Origin: Nostoc sp. NMS2
GTDB lineage: Bacteria > Cyanobacteriota > Cyanobacteriia > Cyanobacteriales > Nostocaceae
NCBI RefSeq assembly: GCF_017115105.1
Contig: NZ_JABXKH010000122.1
Span: forward strand, 1 to 52,283
DNA length: 52,283 bases
Direction of reading: 5' to 3'
The position numbers and the translations under genes are program-made. The notes under the pieces were generated by a model. It had not been told where the DNA came from, made no database searches, and worked only from the letters and a program-made list of their open reading frames with translations. Numbering within the stretch: the first letter of the stretch is position 1; each line of letters begins with the position of its first letter. This document shows, in pieces, positions 1 through 8,536 of the stretch.

Positions 1-86
1 TCCGCGCTTGGATGGCTCCTCAAGATCAACCCCACGAACAATTTGTATTCCCTGAAGAAGTTCTACCTCGTGGTAACGCTCTCTAA
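1..86 (+). CDS. psbD: Photosystem II D2 protein, 3' end only
   Basis: The frame beginning at base 3 encodes 27 residues and a stop. They match the conserved C-terminus of the photosystem II reaction-centre protein D2, including FPEEVLPRGNAL. D2 is a thylakoid membrane protein that pairs with D1 and binds pigments and quinone QA. In cyanobacteria one psbD copy overlaps the start of psbC. No psbC frame follows here, and a terminator lies 120 bases downstream, so this is probably the second, monocistronic psbD copy. The rest of the gene is outside the window. Confidence 0.9.
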   Translation, partial: RAWMAPQDQPHEQFVFPEEVLPRGNAL

Positions 87-205
87 TATTAAAAGCCGAC
101 CATAACTTAAATCAGTTTTATGGTTGCCGAAAATTGACATCAGCCAGATTAAATAATCTCCTTAGCATAAGCTAACAAAGTGTCAATATTCCCCATTCTC
201 CAGTC

Positions 206-236
206 ATCTCCCACCAAAAGGCGGGAGATTTTTTTA
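206..236 (+). terminator. Rho-independent terminator of psbD
   Basis: ATCTCCC (206-212) pairs with GGGAGAT (223-229), and two further C-G pairs close an AAAA loop. A run of T follows. It sits 120 bases after the psbD stop and closes that transcript. Confidence 0.8.
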
Positions 237-352
237 TATATAGTTAATTATCTCTAAATTTATGTGTTATCTTAGGTGAAGGTTATGAACCCAGAGTAAA
301 AACTCTGCCCTTTGAAAACTAAGACCGCTTAGGCAATAAGGAGGTGATGCCC

Positions 353-424
353 ATGATAGAAAGTAGTAAACGCGTGGGTCATCAGGTTGCAGTTAGCCGG
401 CTGTGTGCCGGGGCTGTTCTCTAA
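353..424 (+). CDS. Unrecognised 23-residue peptide
   Basis: The ORF runs from ATG at 353 to TAA at 422-424 and encodes a basic, Cys-containing peptide starting MIESSKRVGHQ and ending RLCAGAVL. Its upstream AAGGAGGTGAT (338-348) is an almost complete complement of the 16S rRNA 3' end, with 8 bases between GGAGG and this ATG. A second in-frame ATG at 347 overlaps the Shine-Dalgarno sequence and is less likely. There is no membrane segment. The peptide may be a functional microprotein or a leader peptide; no function can be assigned from sequence. Confidence 0.45.
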   Translation: MIESSKRVGHQVAVSRLCAGAVL

Positions 425-526
425 AAGTTAGCCTTAGTTATCTTTGAGATACTAAGTTAGCTCAAGTAGCTAGGCAAGCTCGGAGTTCCTTCCGGCAGTC
501 TGGTTGCAACCTGAAGACCCGCTAGA

Positions 527-575
527 CCGCTCTGATTTAGATCATCCGATCTAAATCAGAGCGGATAGTTTTTTA
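527..575 (+). terminator. Strong 17-bp terminator hairpin
   Basis: Bases 527-543 and 548-564 are perfect complements of 17 bp closing an ATCC loop, followed by a T tract at 569-574. It ends the short transcript with the 23-codon ORF. Confidence 0.85.
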
Positions 576-845
576 GGGATGACTTTTTAAAACTTAGATA
601 GCAATACGTGTGGTGCATAAAGCCAATGCGTTTAAGTTTTATTAAAAATAAAAATATCTTGCATCAAACCTTAGAGTATTACCAGATGTGAGCTACAGCA
701 TTTATTTACCAAACCTAATTTAAATATACACACGCATTAGGTAGGCATTAGCTTATCTTTCCATACTTTATCTGTGGAAAATTAAATCAGTCTATTTCTG
801 TCAAATGTCAAGATGTAACAAATATATAAGTAGGAATTTTTTGAC

Positions 846-1127
846 ATGACACAACTACTCACTGAAACGGAAATTCAAGAGCAGGCAAAGGTTCTGTCAG
901 GTTGGACTGTCGAAAACTCCAAGTTGCATATTACCCGCACTTTCAAGGATTTTATCCAAGCAATTGAGTTTGTCAATAAACTGGTGGAACCATCTGAGTC
1001 AGCAGGACATCACCCAGACATAGAAATTTCCTACAACAAAGTGAAGATTACACTCACAACACATGATGCAGGCGGGCTAACGCAGACAGACTTTGATGTA
1101 GCGCAGACGATTTCCCAAATTAAATAA
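846..1127 (+). CDS. Pterin-4a-carbinolamine dehydratase
   Basis: This 93-residue protein matches the PCD/DCoH family over its whole length, and about 95 residues is the usual bacterial size. The active-site block GHHPDIEISYNKVKITL, then a further His in TTHDAGGLT and an Asp near the C-terminus, fit the family signature. The enzyme dehydrates 4a-hydroxytetrahydropterins in the cytosol. In organisms without phenylalanine hydroxylase it may instead serve pterin or molybdopterin recycling. The gene stands alone: the nearest upstream element is the 527-575 terminator and a 650-base gap follows. A binding partner cannot be inferred from context. Confidence 0.9.
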   Translation: MTQLLTETEIQEQAKVLSGWTVENSKLHITRTFKDFIQAIEFVNKLVEPSESAGHHPDIEISYNKVKITLTTHDAGGLTQTDFDVAQTISQIK

Positions 1128-1777
1128 GTGATTTTTTATGACATCTTGCAGCAGGCGACTGTAGAGTAACAGCCACAAAGACAAAACACAAAACCTGCCT
1201 ATCTTTACTCATGAGGGGAAGTAACCCGTAGCTTGATTGAGAGTAAGGATATGGGTTCTTCTTTAGAGTGGGCGGGTTTAAAAAACCTTGATTCCTGATT
1301 TTGTTTTTATTCCAACAGTACTAGGCAACGACACTCGTGCAAGGCTTTGCTAGGTTTGTAATAGCCGAGCTAGTAGATTTTAACTGGTGTGCAATTTCTA
1401 CAGGCTAAGTGTAAGAAGTGATTTTTATCCGCAAGATGCTAGGTATAGAGGACTTTCAGCAATTTAGCCAAGTAGGACTAAACTTTACTCCCTGCTTAGA
1501 TATTTAGATAGCTATGTGTGACAGTTATTAAGCCGATCGCTCCAATCTTGCCATCTAGATGAGATGTTTTATAATGTTATGATATAAAGATATGTTTTTG
1601 CATAAGTTAATCACATCAGTTTTTAACCCTAAGTTAATCGTTTATTAGCTTTGCAAAAACTAAAATTGTAGTAGTGGCAATTATGCCTCATCCATAGGTT
1701 TCAATGAGATGTGGTATTTTCGAGAATTAGGTGGAACGAAACCAATTATCTAAACAAGGTGTGAGGAGTAAAGAAAG
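1128..1777. other. 650-base gene-free gap before the porin gene
   Basis: No convincing ORF or known RNA was found. The gap holds some short weak complements (for example AACCC and GGGTT around 1226-1258) and the candidate porin promoter at 1548-1575. A long 5' UTR for the porin mRNA is plausible. Confidence 0.5.
1548..1575 (+). promoter_or_regulatory. Candidate sigma-70-type promoter for the porin gene
   Basis: TTGCCA (1548-1553) and a consensus TATAAT (1570-1575) are separated by 16 bases. If used, the porin mRNA would have a leader of about 195 bases. This is inferred from consensus only. Confidence 0.4.
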
Positions 1778-3508
1778 ATGTCTAATCTCTTATGGAAATC
1801 CTTAGTGGTTAGCCCAGCAGTTTTGGGAGCAACGTTGTTAGTTTCGACAACAGCAATTGCGGCTCCAAACACAACCACTGAAGTATCACCAGCAAAACAA
1901 GCAGGTGTAACTGGAGTTGCCCAACAGCCAGAAATGTTGGCTCAAACAACGATAGACCAAGTTAACCGCTACAGCAACGAAGGCAGCCAAAATAACTCTC
2001 AGTCTCAAGTAACATCGGTTTCGCAATTTTCCGACGTACAACCCACTGACTGGGCATTCCAAGCATTGCAGTCTTTGGTTGAACGCTATGGTTGTATTGC
2101 AGGTTATCCCAATGCCACTTATCGTGGTAATCGTGCTTTGACCCGTTATGAATTTGCTGCTGGTTTGAACGCCTGTTTGGATCGCGTTAACGAGTTGATT
2201 GCCACAGCAACAGCTGACTTGGTGACTAAACAAGATTTAGCTACCCTACAGCGTTTACAAGAAGAATTTTCCGCAGAATTGGCAACCCTACGCGGCCGCG
2301 TAGATTCCCTAGAAGCGCGGACTGCTGAATTGGAAGCTAATCAGTTCTCCACCACCACAAAACTAGTCGGTGAAGCCGTTTTTGCCGTTAGTGATGTGTT
2401 TGGGGGTAACACTGGTGATAACAACAATACTGTCTTTCAAGATAGAGTACGTTTAGACTTGCAAACCAGTTTCACTGGTAGAGACGTTTTACATACCCGT
2501 CTCGCAGCAGGGAATGCAACAGCCTTTACACAGTTTGATAACGCTGGTGGTGCGATCGCTACAGCCGAAGGTACACAAACCTTTCAAGTTGGTAATGCTG
2601 GTGGTAACAACAGTGTCAATATAGACCGATTGACTTATGAAGTTCCTATAGGCCCAGCCAACGTTTACATTGCAGCTAGTGGCGGACGTCACAGCCATTA
2701 TGCTGCTGTCAACAATCCTTACTTTTTTGACAACACTGACGGTGGTAACGGTGCTTTATCTACCTTTGCTTCTGAAAGTCCCATTTATCGTATTGGTGGC
2801 GGTGCAGGTATAGCACTCAATCTACCCCTTGGTAAAGGTGGTGGCATCTTGGGAAATAGCTCAATCACCGCAGGTTACTTGGCATCAGATGCTAATAATC
2901 CTGGTGTCAATACAGGTCTAACCAATGGCGACTACGCTGCTTTAGGACAGTTGAACTTTAGTGTTGGCGATCGCTTGGCTTTAGCTGCTACCTACGTTCA
3001 CGGATATAGCGCAGGCGGTTTCTTGTTTGACTCCGGTACTTCATCAAACGTAAACAACACTTTTGGATCTTCTGTTGCAGTAGGTACTCAACAAGCTAAC
3101 ACTCTACTAGGTGCAGGTTCCAGCAACTCCTACGGTGTGTCAGCTGCGTTTAGACCTAGCGATAAGCTGTCAGTTAGTGGCTTCGTCTCTTACCACGATG
3201 TCACCGGCTTTGGTGCAAATGATGATTATGAAGCTTGGAGCTACGGTTTAGGGGTAGCATTACCTGATTTCGGTAAGAAGGGTAACGTCTTAGGTATTTT
3301 TGCTGGTGCAGAACCTTATTCCCGTAATCGAGCCGTTTTTGCTGGTACTGGTAATGATGTACCTTATCACTTTGAAGGCTTCTACAAATATCGGGTATCG
3401 GATAACATCTCTGTCACCCCTGGTGTAATCTGGTTGACCTCTCCTGGTCAAAACAGCGCTAACGATGATGCAATTATCGGTACACTCAGAACAACTTTTA
3501 CCTTCTAG
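1778..3508 (+). CDS. SLH-domain outer-membrane porin (cyanobacterial Som/OprB type)
   Basis: The 576-residue protein has a signal peptide ending near residue 29 (TTAIAA). A Gln/Ser-rich linker is followed by an S-layer homology domain at about residues 82-145 (FSDVQPTDWAFQALQSL), a coiled coil at about 148-190, and a beta-barrel rich in Gly, Asn and aromatic residues ending in Phe, as expected for outer-membrane assembly. The SLH domain anchors such porins to the peptidoglycan-linked layer, and the barrel passes solutes; the family is named for carbohydrate or iron uptake. A good ribosome site (GAGGAG) precedes ATG at 1778. A terminator follows at 3548, so it is monocistronic. The transported substrate is not readable from sequence. 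Confidence 0.9.
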   Translation: MSNLLWKSLVVSPAVLGATLLVSTTAIAAPNTTTEVSPAKQAGVTGVAQQPEMLAQTTIDQVNRYSNEGSQNNSQSQVTSVSQFSDVQPTDWAFQALQSLVERYGCIAGYPNATYRGNRALTRYEFAAGLNACLDRVNELIATATADLVTKQDLATLQRLQEEFSAELATLRGRVDSLEARTAELEANQFSTTTKLVGEAVFAVSDVFGGNTGDNNNTVFQDRVRLDLQTSFTGRDVLHTRLAAGNATAFTQFDNAGGAIATAEGTQTFQVGNAGGNNSVNIDRLTYEVPIGPANVYIAASGGRHSHYAAVNNPYFFDNTDGGNGALSTFASESPIYRIGGGAGIALNLPLGKGGGILGNSSITAGYLASDANNPGVNTGLTNGDYAALGQLNFSVGDRLALAATYVHGYSAGGFLFDSGTSSNVNNTFGSSVAVGTQQANTLLGAGSSNSYGVSAAFRPSDKLSVSGFVSYHDVTGFGANDDYEAWSYGLGVALPDFGKKGNVLGIFAGAEPYSRNRAVFAGTGNDVPYHFEGFYKYRVSDNISVTPGVIWLTSPGQNSANDDAIIGTLRTTFTF

Positions 3509-3547
3509 AGTGTTGACTATCCATTGATAATTTTGAACTTTATTTGT

Positions 3548-3575
3548 CCCCGCCATCAGGCGGGGTTTTTTATTT
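3548..3575 (+). terminator. Rho-independent terminator of the porin gene
   Basis: CCCCGCC (3548-3554) and GGCGGGG (3559-3565) close a four-base loop, followed by a T-rich tract, 40 bases after the porin stop. Confidence 0.85.
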
Positions 3576-3674
3576 TCAGTAGCGCGATGGCTCCCCAACC
3601 TACGCAGATTTAAGGGTTTTGGCTTATAATCCACAATTGTGGCATTTTATGCTAAAACTGACAGTTCGCGTCTT

Positions 3675-3845
3675 CTATCTCGTAGCACTGTTAGGCGAAC
3701 CAACCGCAGCGACCTGATTCGTCTGATTCAGATAATCATAAACTAGTTGGGAAACTTGACGGATAAAGTCTCTCCCCCTAGTGTTATTATAGGGACGTGT
3801 GACGAAGATCACCGCTAAATAACGTTTCCCATCAGGTACTTCATA
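3675..3845 (-). pseudogene. 3' fragment of a serine hydrolase (beta-lactamase-like)
   Basis: About 56 C-terminal residues beginning YEVPDGKRYLAVIFVTRP and continuing with a helix ending VYDYLNQ resemble the tail of cyanobacterial class-A beta-lactamase-type serine hydrolases. The catalytic part (SxxK, SDN) is absent. Upstream the reading frame runs straight into a repeat at 3846-3920, whose translation is Pro-rich filler. The gene has therefore lost its 5' part, and the break coincides with repeat sequence. Family assignment rests on resemblance of a short tail and is moderate. Confidence 0.5.
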
Positions 3846-3920
3846 GCCCCCTATCGAAGAGCGGGGAGGGGGTTGGGGGTGGAGTTTTTGTACCTCACTC
3901 AACTGGGAACCGCTATATCG
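3846..3920. repeat. Partial copy of the MITE-like repeat family
   Basis: The CCCCCTATCGAAGAGCGGGG core and the outer arm ACTCAACTGGGAACCGCTATA resemble the core and right end of the complete element at 34819-34958. Only one end is recognisable; the other side runs into the serine-hydrolase remnant. Confidence 0.5.
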
Positions 3921-4067
3921 TCAACAATTATGGTTGTATGAAAATAAAAGCTTTAGCTTGAGTAGAGTGATGGCGAAACTTCCTCATACAACTCTAACTG
4001 TGATTGCTATTACTTTTTTAGTCATGAATCTTTCTACTCACCTATCACGGATTTTTTGTGCCTTTTT

Positions 4068-4098
4068 ATGTCTATTTTAGAAAAATAGACATTTTTTA
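4068..4098 (+). terminator. Orphan terminator-like hairpin
   Basis: ATGTCTATTTT (4068-4078) and AAAATAGACAT (4082-4092) form an 11-bp stem with a three-base loop followed by six T. No plus-strand gene ends nearby. The gap 3921-4286 otherwise shows nothing I can name. Confidence 0.4.
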
Positions 4099-4286
4099 GC
4101 GATTGACATAATCGAGCATTATGATTTCGCTAGCTATAGGCAACAAAAACTTATCTTTGACCTTGCTTAAATAACTAGTCAACCCAAAAGAATTGCTTTT
4201 TTATGACTTTTTCAGCAAGCCCTAAGTAGCGATCAATAAGTGGAGTTAAGATAGACCTCTAATACTTAGGACTCAGCACTAACTGT

Positions 4287-5243
4287 TTAATGAGTTTGTA
4301 GCCAGTTGAGCAAATCAGCGATCGCACTAAAATCTAACAAAGCCTCACCCAGTGCTTCCAATTGTTCTAGAGAAAGACCCTGAATCTGTTCTCGAACCTG
4401 TGGTGGTAACTCTCCTACCCGTTTTTGTAGCTGTCGTAGTATAAGTGTTTGTGCTTGTTCCTGTTGTCCTTCCTCCTTCCCTCGCTCGTAGCCAATGCGC
4501 TCGCCTGTAGTAATGTAACTCATGGTACGCTCCTGCTCGAATTGTTTAAACTCCTGCCAAAATTCTGTTTCTAATCCTTTTGGTAAAATCATAACCCAAT
4601 CGATAAAACGATAGAGATTACGAATATCCCTTTCTTGCAGCCCTTGTTCATACAATCGCCGAATTAAACTAAATTTCCACGTTTTTCTTTCTCCCAACTG
4701 TTTAGTAGTTTGCTGGGTTTTTAAATGTGCCATTACCACCGTCGCAAAGGGATTATCGCTCTTTTCTAACTCTGTCCATCGATTTTGATAATCGAGCAGT
4801 TTGACGGTTCCAAATCTAAAATGCAGACCACAATCGGGATAATTATAACTGTATTGATTTGGTCTCCAAGTCGAGTCAGCATCGCACAAAATTGCTAGGC
4901 TAATGGCTGGTTTAGCAAATTTGTCAAAAATTCGCAGGTTGTAGGAAAACATCCTTTGAGCAAAATTATCTTCCGATTTTGCCTGAATTTCGACATGAAT
5001 CAACAGCCAAATTTCCTCTCCTTGAATTTGCCAGACTTTGACCAATTTATCTGCATATCTTCTACCAAGTTCTGCTTCTCGGACTATTTGTTGAAATTCC
5101 TTATCAAGAAACTCGTGGGGACGTTCCCAATTAATTAGTGCTGCTGTTTGCGGAAAGAAAAATTGCATTGCTTGTGGGAAGTAAGCTTCTAGGATTTCTT
5201 TCCACGGAGAATCATTATCGGCTCTTTCTCGTTCTTCGCTCAT
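4287..5243 (-). CDS. Rpn-family PD-(D/E)XK-like protein with DUF4351 tail
   Basis: The protein (318 residues from ATG at 5243) has a PD-(D/E)XK nuclease-like N-terminal half with the typical block IHVEIQAKSED, whose E-x-Q takes the place of the usual ExK. A charged Gln/Glu helix follows, then the DUF4351 C-terminal helical tail LEALGEALLDFSAIADLLNWL. Such proteins are abundant in cyanobacteria and relate to Rpn recombination-promoting nucleases and YhgA-type putative transposases, which act on DNA. A GTG at 5285 would add 14 residues but lies in the repeat flank, so the ATG is preferred. It stands alone. Actual nuclease activity is inference. Confidence 0.75.
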   Translation of the reverse strand: MSEERERADNDSPWKEILEAYFPQAMQFFFPQTAALINWERPHEFLDKEFQQIVREAELGRRYADKLVKVWQIQGEEIWLLIHVEIQAKSEDNFAQRMFSYNLRIFDKFAKPAISLAILCDADSTWRPNQYSYNYPDCGLHFRFGTVKLLDYQNRWTELEKSDNPFATVVMAHLKTQQTTKQLGERKTWKFSLIRRLYEQGLQERDIRNLYRFIDWVMILPKGLETEFWQEFKQFEQERTMSYITTGERIGYERGKEEGQQEQAQTLILRQLQKRVGELPPQVREQIQGLSLEQLEALGEALLDFSAIADLLNWLQTH

Positions 5244-5293
5244 GAGTTGATTGGTAGATTCATGTTCATCTCTTGTACTCAGCACTATTTAAT

Positions 5294-5432
5294 GTGAGTT
5301 CGATGAACCTCTCCCTCCCAGCCTCCCTCTCCGAAACGGAAAGGGAGGAGTATGAAAAATTAGGCTTTTTGCTCTCCTCTCCGCATGGGAGAGGGGCTGG
5401 GGGAGAGGTCAAAAAAGATTTGTCGAACTCAC
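5294..5432. repeat. MITE-like element, copy 1 (139 bp)
   Basis: The element has 10-bp perfect terminal inverted repeats (GTGAGTTCGA at 5294-5303 and its complement at 5423-5432) around a C/T-rich core of the CCTCTCCC and GGGAGAGG type. The 11-base word TATTTAATGTG occurs at its left edge (5286-5296) and again at 5435-5445, as expected for a target duplication. It abuts the stop codon of the debranching enzyme gene. It carries no ORF. Confidence 0.6.
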
Positions 5433-5433
5433 G

Positions 5434-7647
5434 TTATTTAATGTGGCGAATTACTTCGGCAACAGACCAAGCTTGAGCGATCGCTCCTCTGGGTGTATGA
5501 GGTGAATCGCCATCAAAAATTTCAGAAATAGAACCAAGACAAGCGCCAGATAAAAAGTGATCTAGCAGGGGTTGCCAATCAAAAGGCAGCGATTGTTGTG
5601 GATAAAAACGTTGCCAAGCACGAATATATGGCCCAATTAGCCAACCCCAAACAGTGCCTTGGTGATAAGCGCGATCGCGTTGCTCTTGGTTCCCCTCATA
5701 TCTCCCTTTGTATTCGGGATCTCCTGGATCGAGGCTGCGAAGACCATAAGGGGTTAGCAAACTGATAGTTGCTAAATCTAGTATCTGACTCCCTTGCTGT
5801 GCAGAAAATCCACAGTGGTGCAGTGACAGTGCTAAAACCGCATTAGGACGAATTTGAAAATTCCGGCGATCGTCTGGTTCGATGGTATCGTACAAATAAC
5901 CCAGCTGAGGATTCCAGAACTTTTGCAGCGAGGTTTTGACCTTTTGTGCTTGTAAAGCATAACGATATGCTTGCTTAGTGAGACGCACTGGATCGCCAAG
6001 TTCAAGCTCGCTTAAGCGTTCTGCCCACCGACTTAGCCAACATAAAGCTGAATACCACAGCGCATTGATTTCTACTGGCTTACCGTAACGGGGAGTAACG
6101 GGGTGTGCCCCAATTACCACATCCATCCAGGTGAGAGCTACACCATGAGCATCCCAACTAATTAGCCCATCAATAGCATCAACTTGGATATTGTAGCGTG
6201 TACCACCAACAAAGGCTTTGTGGATTTGTAAGACTATGGGGAATTGCTCTGCCAAAAACTCCCAGTCTTCGGTAGCTTCTAAATAAAGTCCTAAAGTTTC
6301 AATCCACCACAACGCCGCATCAATACTGTTATAAAGTGGTTCACCATCGACATCAGGAAAGGCATTAGGCATCAAACCGTGGCGACAGTAATACCCAAAA
6401 GTCTCTAATACTTTTTTTGCCAGATTAAAACGCTGTGGAACTAGTGCCAACCCAGGTAAGGCGATTAATATATCGCGTCCTCGCTCATTAAACCAGTGAT
6501 AACCAGCAATGATTGTGGGGACTGCAATTGAGGCTCTATAAACGATAAACTGATCGCTTGCTTTAAGTAGTTGTTGCCAAGTTGGGGATTGGGCATTTAA
6601 AAGAGGCAGAGGGGCGGGGGGACTCGGGGCCCCCTCTGAGGATAGGGGGAAGGGGGGGCAGAGGGGAAAACTCTTCTCCCTTGCTCCCTGCTCCCTACTC
6701 CCCTCATTCCATCCAAAAATCTGAGAGAGCCGGTCTTGCCCTATCTCCACGGCTTCTGCAAAGGTATCGGAGGTGAGAACACCTGCCATTGAGTCAGGAA
6801 ACCCAACTCGTGCTTCTAGAGTGACCACATCTCCTGGTTGTAGTGTAACTATCAAGTAACCAGGACTGTAGAGGTCTTCTTTATCACCTAATCCCCGTTT
6901 TGTTTCCTCAGACAATCCATAATTCCAATACCAAACTGCATCTGGTTGATATTTTCCTTGTGTCCAGCGTAAGTGCCAAGGTATACCGAAATTACCTAAT
7001 TTTTTTGCTTGCAGACAGACTTGCTGTTGTCCAAGCAATTCTGAGAACTGTAATCCTGAACTAGCAGTTTGCTGGTGGTGAAAATCACGTTCTGCTATCA
7101 GTAGTCGCAGCCGTAAAATTGCTGTCTCACTTCCGTCATAGCGATATTGGATCAAGATTCGATGGCAAAATGGGGCATGGGGCATTGGGCATTGAGAAGA
7201 GGCAGAGGGGCACTTAGCTGGGAGCAGAGGCGAAAGAGGTAATTTTTTATTCTCACCCTTGAAAGCTGCCCCCTGCCCCCTTGCTTCTTCCCAGTCCCCA
7301 GTCCCCACTAATCCATAAGGCATTACCAATTGTCTGGTTAATTGCCAGTTATCTCGACCCCAAATCCATTTCGGAACTGGGTTAATATCAAAACAGCGCA
7401 ATAGTTCATAGCCTGTCAGTTCAATCTGACCGTTACCCCAAACATTTGTCCCCAGTGCTACAACGCTCCCGGATACTTCTAAGCTAGCGTCTAGGTGTGA
7501 AAGTAGCAGAGTCCGCCCAGAGGGTGGATTTGTAGCGGTAAATAGCCAACCGTGATAAGTGCGTGTGCGGACATCAGAAATTGTTCCACTGGCAAAACTT
7601 CCTAAGCCATTGGTAAGCAACCATTCTCTTGTATCTAAATCAGGCAT
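5434..7647 (-). CDS. Amylo-alpha-1,6-glucosidase (glycogen debranching enzyme)
   Basis: The N-terminal domain carries the family block WLLTNGLGSFASGTISDVRT (residues 9-28), and the C-terminal (alpha/alpha)6 domain, about residues 365-735, contains blocks such as NAFPDVDGEPLYNSIDAALW and a final RGAIAQAWSVAEV. These place it in the GDE/GH133 type that removes alpha-1,6 branches from glycogen in the cytosol. Length is 737 residues. Two low-complexity stretches, about residues 115-160 and 310-355, are translated copies of intergenic-type repeats inserted in frame. The glgC gene 5 kb away acts in the same glycogen cycle. The gene ends at the edge of a MITE-like element. Confidence 0.9.
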   Translation of the reverse strand: MPDLDTREWLLTNGLGSFASGTISDVRTRTYHGWLFTATNPPSGRTLLLSHLDASLEVSGSVVALGTNVWGNGQIELTGYELLRCFDINPVPKWIWGRDNWQLTRQLVMPYGLVGTGDWEEARGQGAAFKGENKKLPLSPLLPAKCPSASSQCPMPHAPFCHRILIQYRYDGSETAILRLRLLIAERDFHHQQTASSGLQFSELLGQQQVCLQAKKLGNFGIPWHLRWTQGKYQPDAVWYWNYGLSEETKRGLGDKEDLYSPGYLIVTLQPGDVVTLEARVGFPDSMAGVLTSDTFAEAVEIGQDRLSQIFGWNEGSREQGAREKSFPLCPPFPLSSEGAPSPPAPLPLLNAQSPTWQQLLKASDQFIVYRASIAVPTIIAGYHWFNERGRDILIALPGLALVPQRFNLAKKVLETFGYYCRHGLMPNAFPDVDGEPLYNSIDAALWWIETLGLYLEATEDWEFLAEQFPIVLQIHKAFVGGTRYNIQVDAIDGLISWDAHGVALTWMDVVIGAHPVTPRYGKPVEINALWYSALCWLSRWAERLSELELGDPVRLTKQAYRYALQAQKVKTSLQKFWNPQLGYLYDTIEPDDRRNFQIRPNAVLALSLHHCGFSAQQGSQILDLATISLLTPYGLRSLDPGDPEYKGRYEGNQEQRDRAYHQGTVWGWLIGPYIRAWQRFYPQQSLPFDWQPLLDHFLSGACLGSISEIFDGDSPHTPRGAIAQAWSVAEVIRHIK
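6587..6712. repeat. G/C-rich interspersed repeat inside the debranching enzyme gene
   Basis: Purine-rich GGCAGAGGGG-type and TGCTCCCTGCTCCC-type arms resemble the intergenic repeat at 22807-22913. Here the insertion keeps the frame and adds a Pro/Ser/Glu-rich peptide between two conserved enzyme blocks. Confidence 0.6.
7168..7305. repeat. Second repeat insertion inside the debranching enzyme gene
   Basis: ATGGGGCATTGGGCATTG and TGCCCCCTGCCCCCTTGC type words encode an extra stretch of about 46 residues between the MPYGLVG and RILIQYRYDG blocks. The frame is preserved. Confidence 0.6.
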
Positions 7648-7778
7648 TGGTTACTCAAAATCGTTATGAGTATGATATAGTCGTAACAGATCGTAATTAA
7701 ACTGTGAGAGCGTGGATGGGAGAGTTTTACTTGACCCGAATTCCAACGCTATTAAACCGATAAAGGAGAATTAGGTTA

Positions 7779-8390
7779 ATGTCCCTTACTTACGGAACCG
7801 AAGGAAGCCTCCGCGTTGGCCAACAAGCTCCCGATTTTGCAGCAACGGCTGTGGTAGATCAGGAATTTAAGACAATCAAACTTTCCGATTATCGCGGTAA
7901 GTATGTCGTTCTGTTTTTCTACCCACTAGACTTTACCTTTGTTTGTCCTACTGAAATCACAGCATTTAGCGATCGCTACGAAGAATTCAAGAAAATCAAT
8001 ACTGAAGTCCTTGGGGCTTCAGTTGACAGTGAATTCTCCCACCTCGCTTGGATTCAAACAGATCGTAAGTCTGGTGGTGTTGGCGACTTGAATTATCCTC
8101 TAGTCTCAGACATTAAGAAAGAGATTAGCGCCGCTTACAACGTTCTTGACCCAGCAGCCGGTATTGCCTTGCGTGGTCTGTTCCTCATCGATAAAGATGG
8201 TATCATACAGCACGCTACCATCAACAACCTAGCTTTTGGTCGCAGCGTTGATGAAACCTTGCGGACATTACAAGCAATTCAGTATGTTCAGTCTCACCCA
8301 GATGAAGTTTGCCCAGCTGGTTGGCAACCTGGTGACAAGACAATGAATCCTGATCCAGTGAAGTCTAAAGTTTACTTCTCTGCTGTCTAA
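7779..8390 (+). CDS. Typical 2-Cys peroxiredoxin
   Basis: This 203-residue protein reduces hydrogen peroxide and organic peroxides using thioredoxin-type donors. The peroxidatic Cys56 lies in DFTFVCPTE and the resolving Cys178 in EVCPAGW. A GGVG stretch at 99-102 and a C-terminal VYF (198-200) match the GGLG and YF features tied to overoxidation sensitivity, though one residue of GGLG differs. Such enzymes form decamers of dimers in the cytosol and protect photosynthetic cells. A ribosome site AAGGAG lies 10 bases before the ATG. A hairpin terminator follows at 8444, and a second redoxin and a GST lie downstream. Confidence 0.95.
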   Translation: MSLTYGTEGSLRVGQQAPDFAATAVVDQEFKTIKLSDYRGKYVVLFFYPLDFTFVCPTEITAFSDRYEEFKKINTEVLGASVDSEFSHLAWIQTDRKSGGVGDLNYPLVSDIKKEISAAYNVLDPAAGIALRGLFLIDKDGIIQHATINNLAFGRSVDETLRTLQAIQYVQSHPDEVCPAGWQPGDKTMNPDPVKSKVYFSAV

Positions 8391-8443
8391 ATTTCGTTAG
8401 CAAACTCTAATCCAAGTTGTTGGAGTTGAGAGAAAAATCAATG

Positions 8444-8509
8444 AAAACCACAGAGAAACAGAGATACACATGAAACCGTGTCAACCTTTGTATCTATCTG
8501 TGGTTTTTT
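8444..8509 (+). terminator. Hairpin after the peroxiredoxin gene
   Basis: AAAACCACAGA (8444-8454) pairs with TCTGTGGTTTT (8497-8507), with an inner GATAC/GTATC pairing, followed by more T. It resembles a dispersed cyanobacterial repeat used as a terminator. Confidence 0.65.
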
Positions 8510-8536
8510 CATAAAATAGTATTTAAATAATTCTGA

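Larger units (their letters stand above)
290..575 (+). ncRNA. Candidate structured small transcript carrying a short ORF
   Basis: This stretch lies between the psbD terminator and its own strong terminator at 527-575, so it appears to be a separate short transcript. It holds a 23-codon ORF with an exceptionally strong ribosome binding site at 338-348. It also has a long-range complement: CAGGTTGCA (383-391) pairs with TGCAACCTG (505-513), so the ORF could fold against the 3' part. I do not recognise an RNA family. The 5' end is uncertain because no clear promoter was identified. It could be a dual-function RNA or simply a short mRNA with a structured 3' UTR. Confidence 0.4.
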
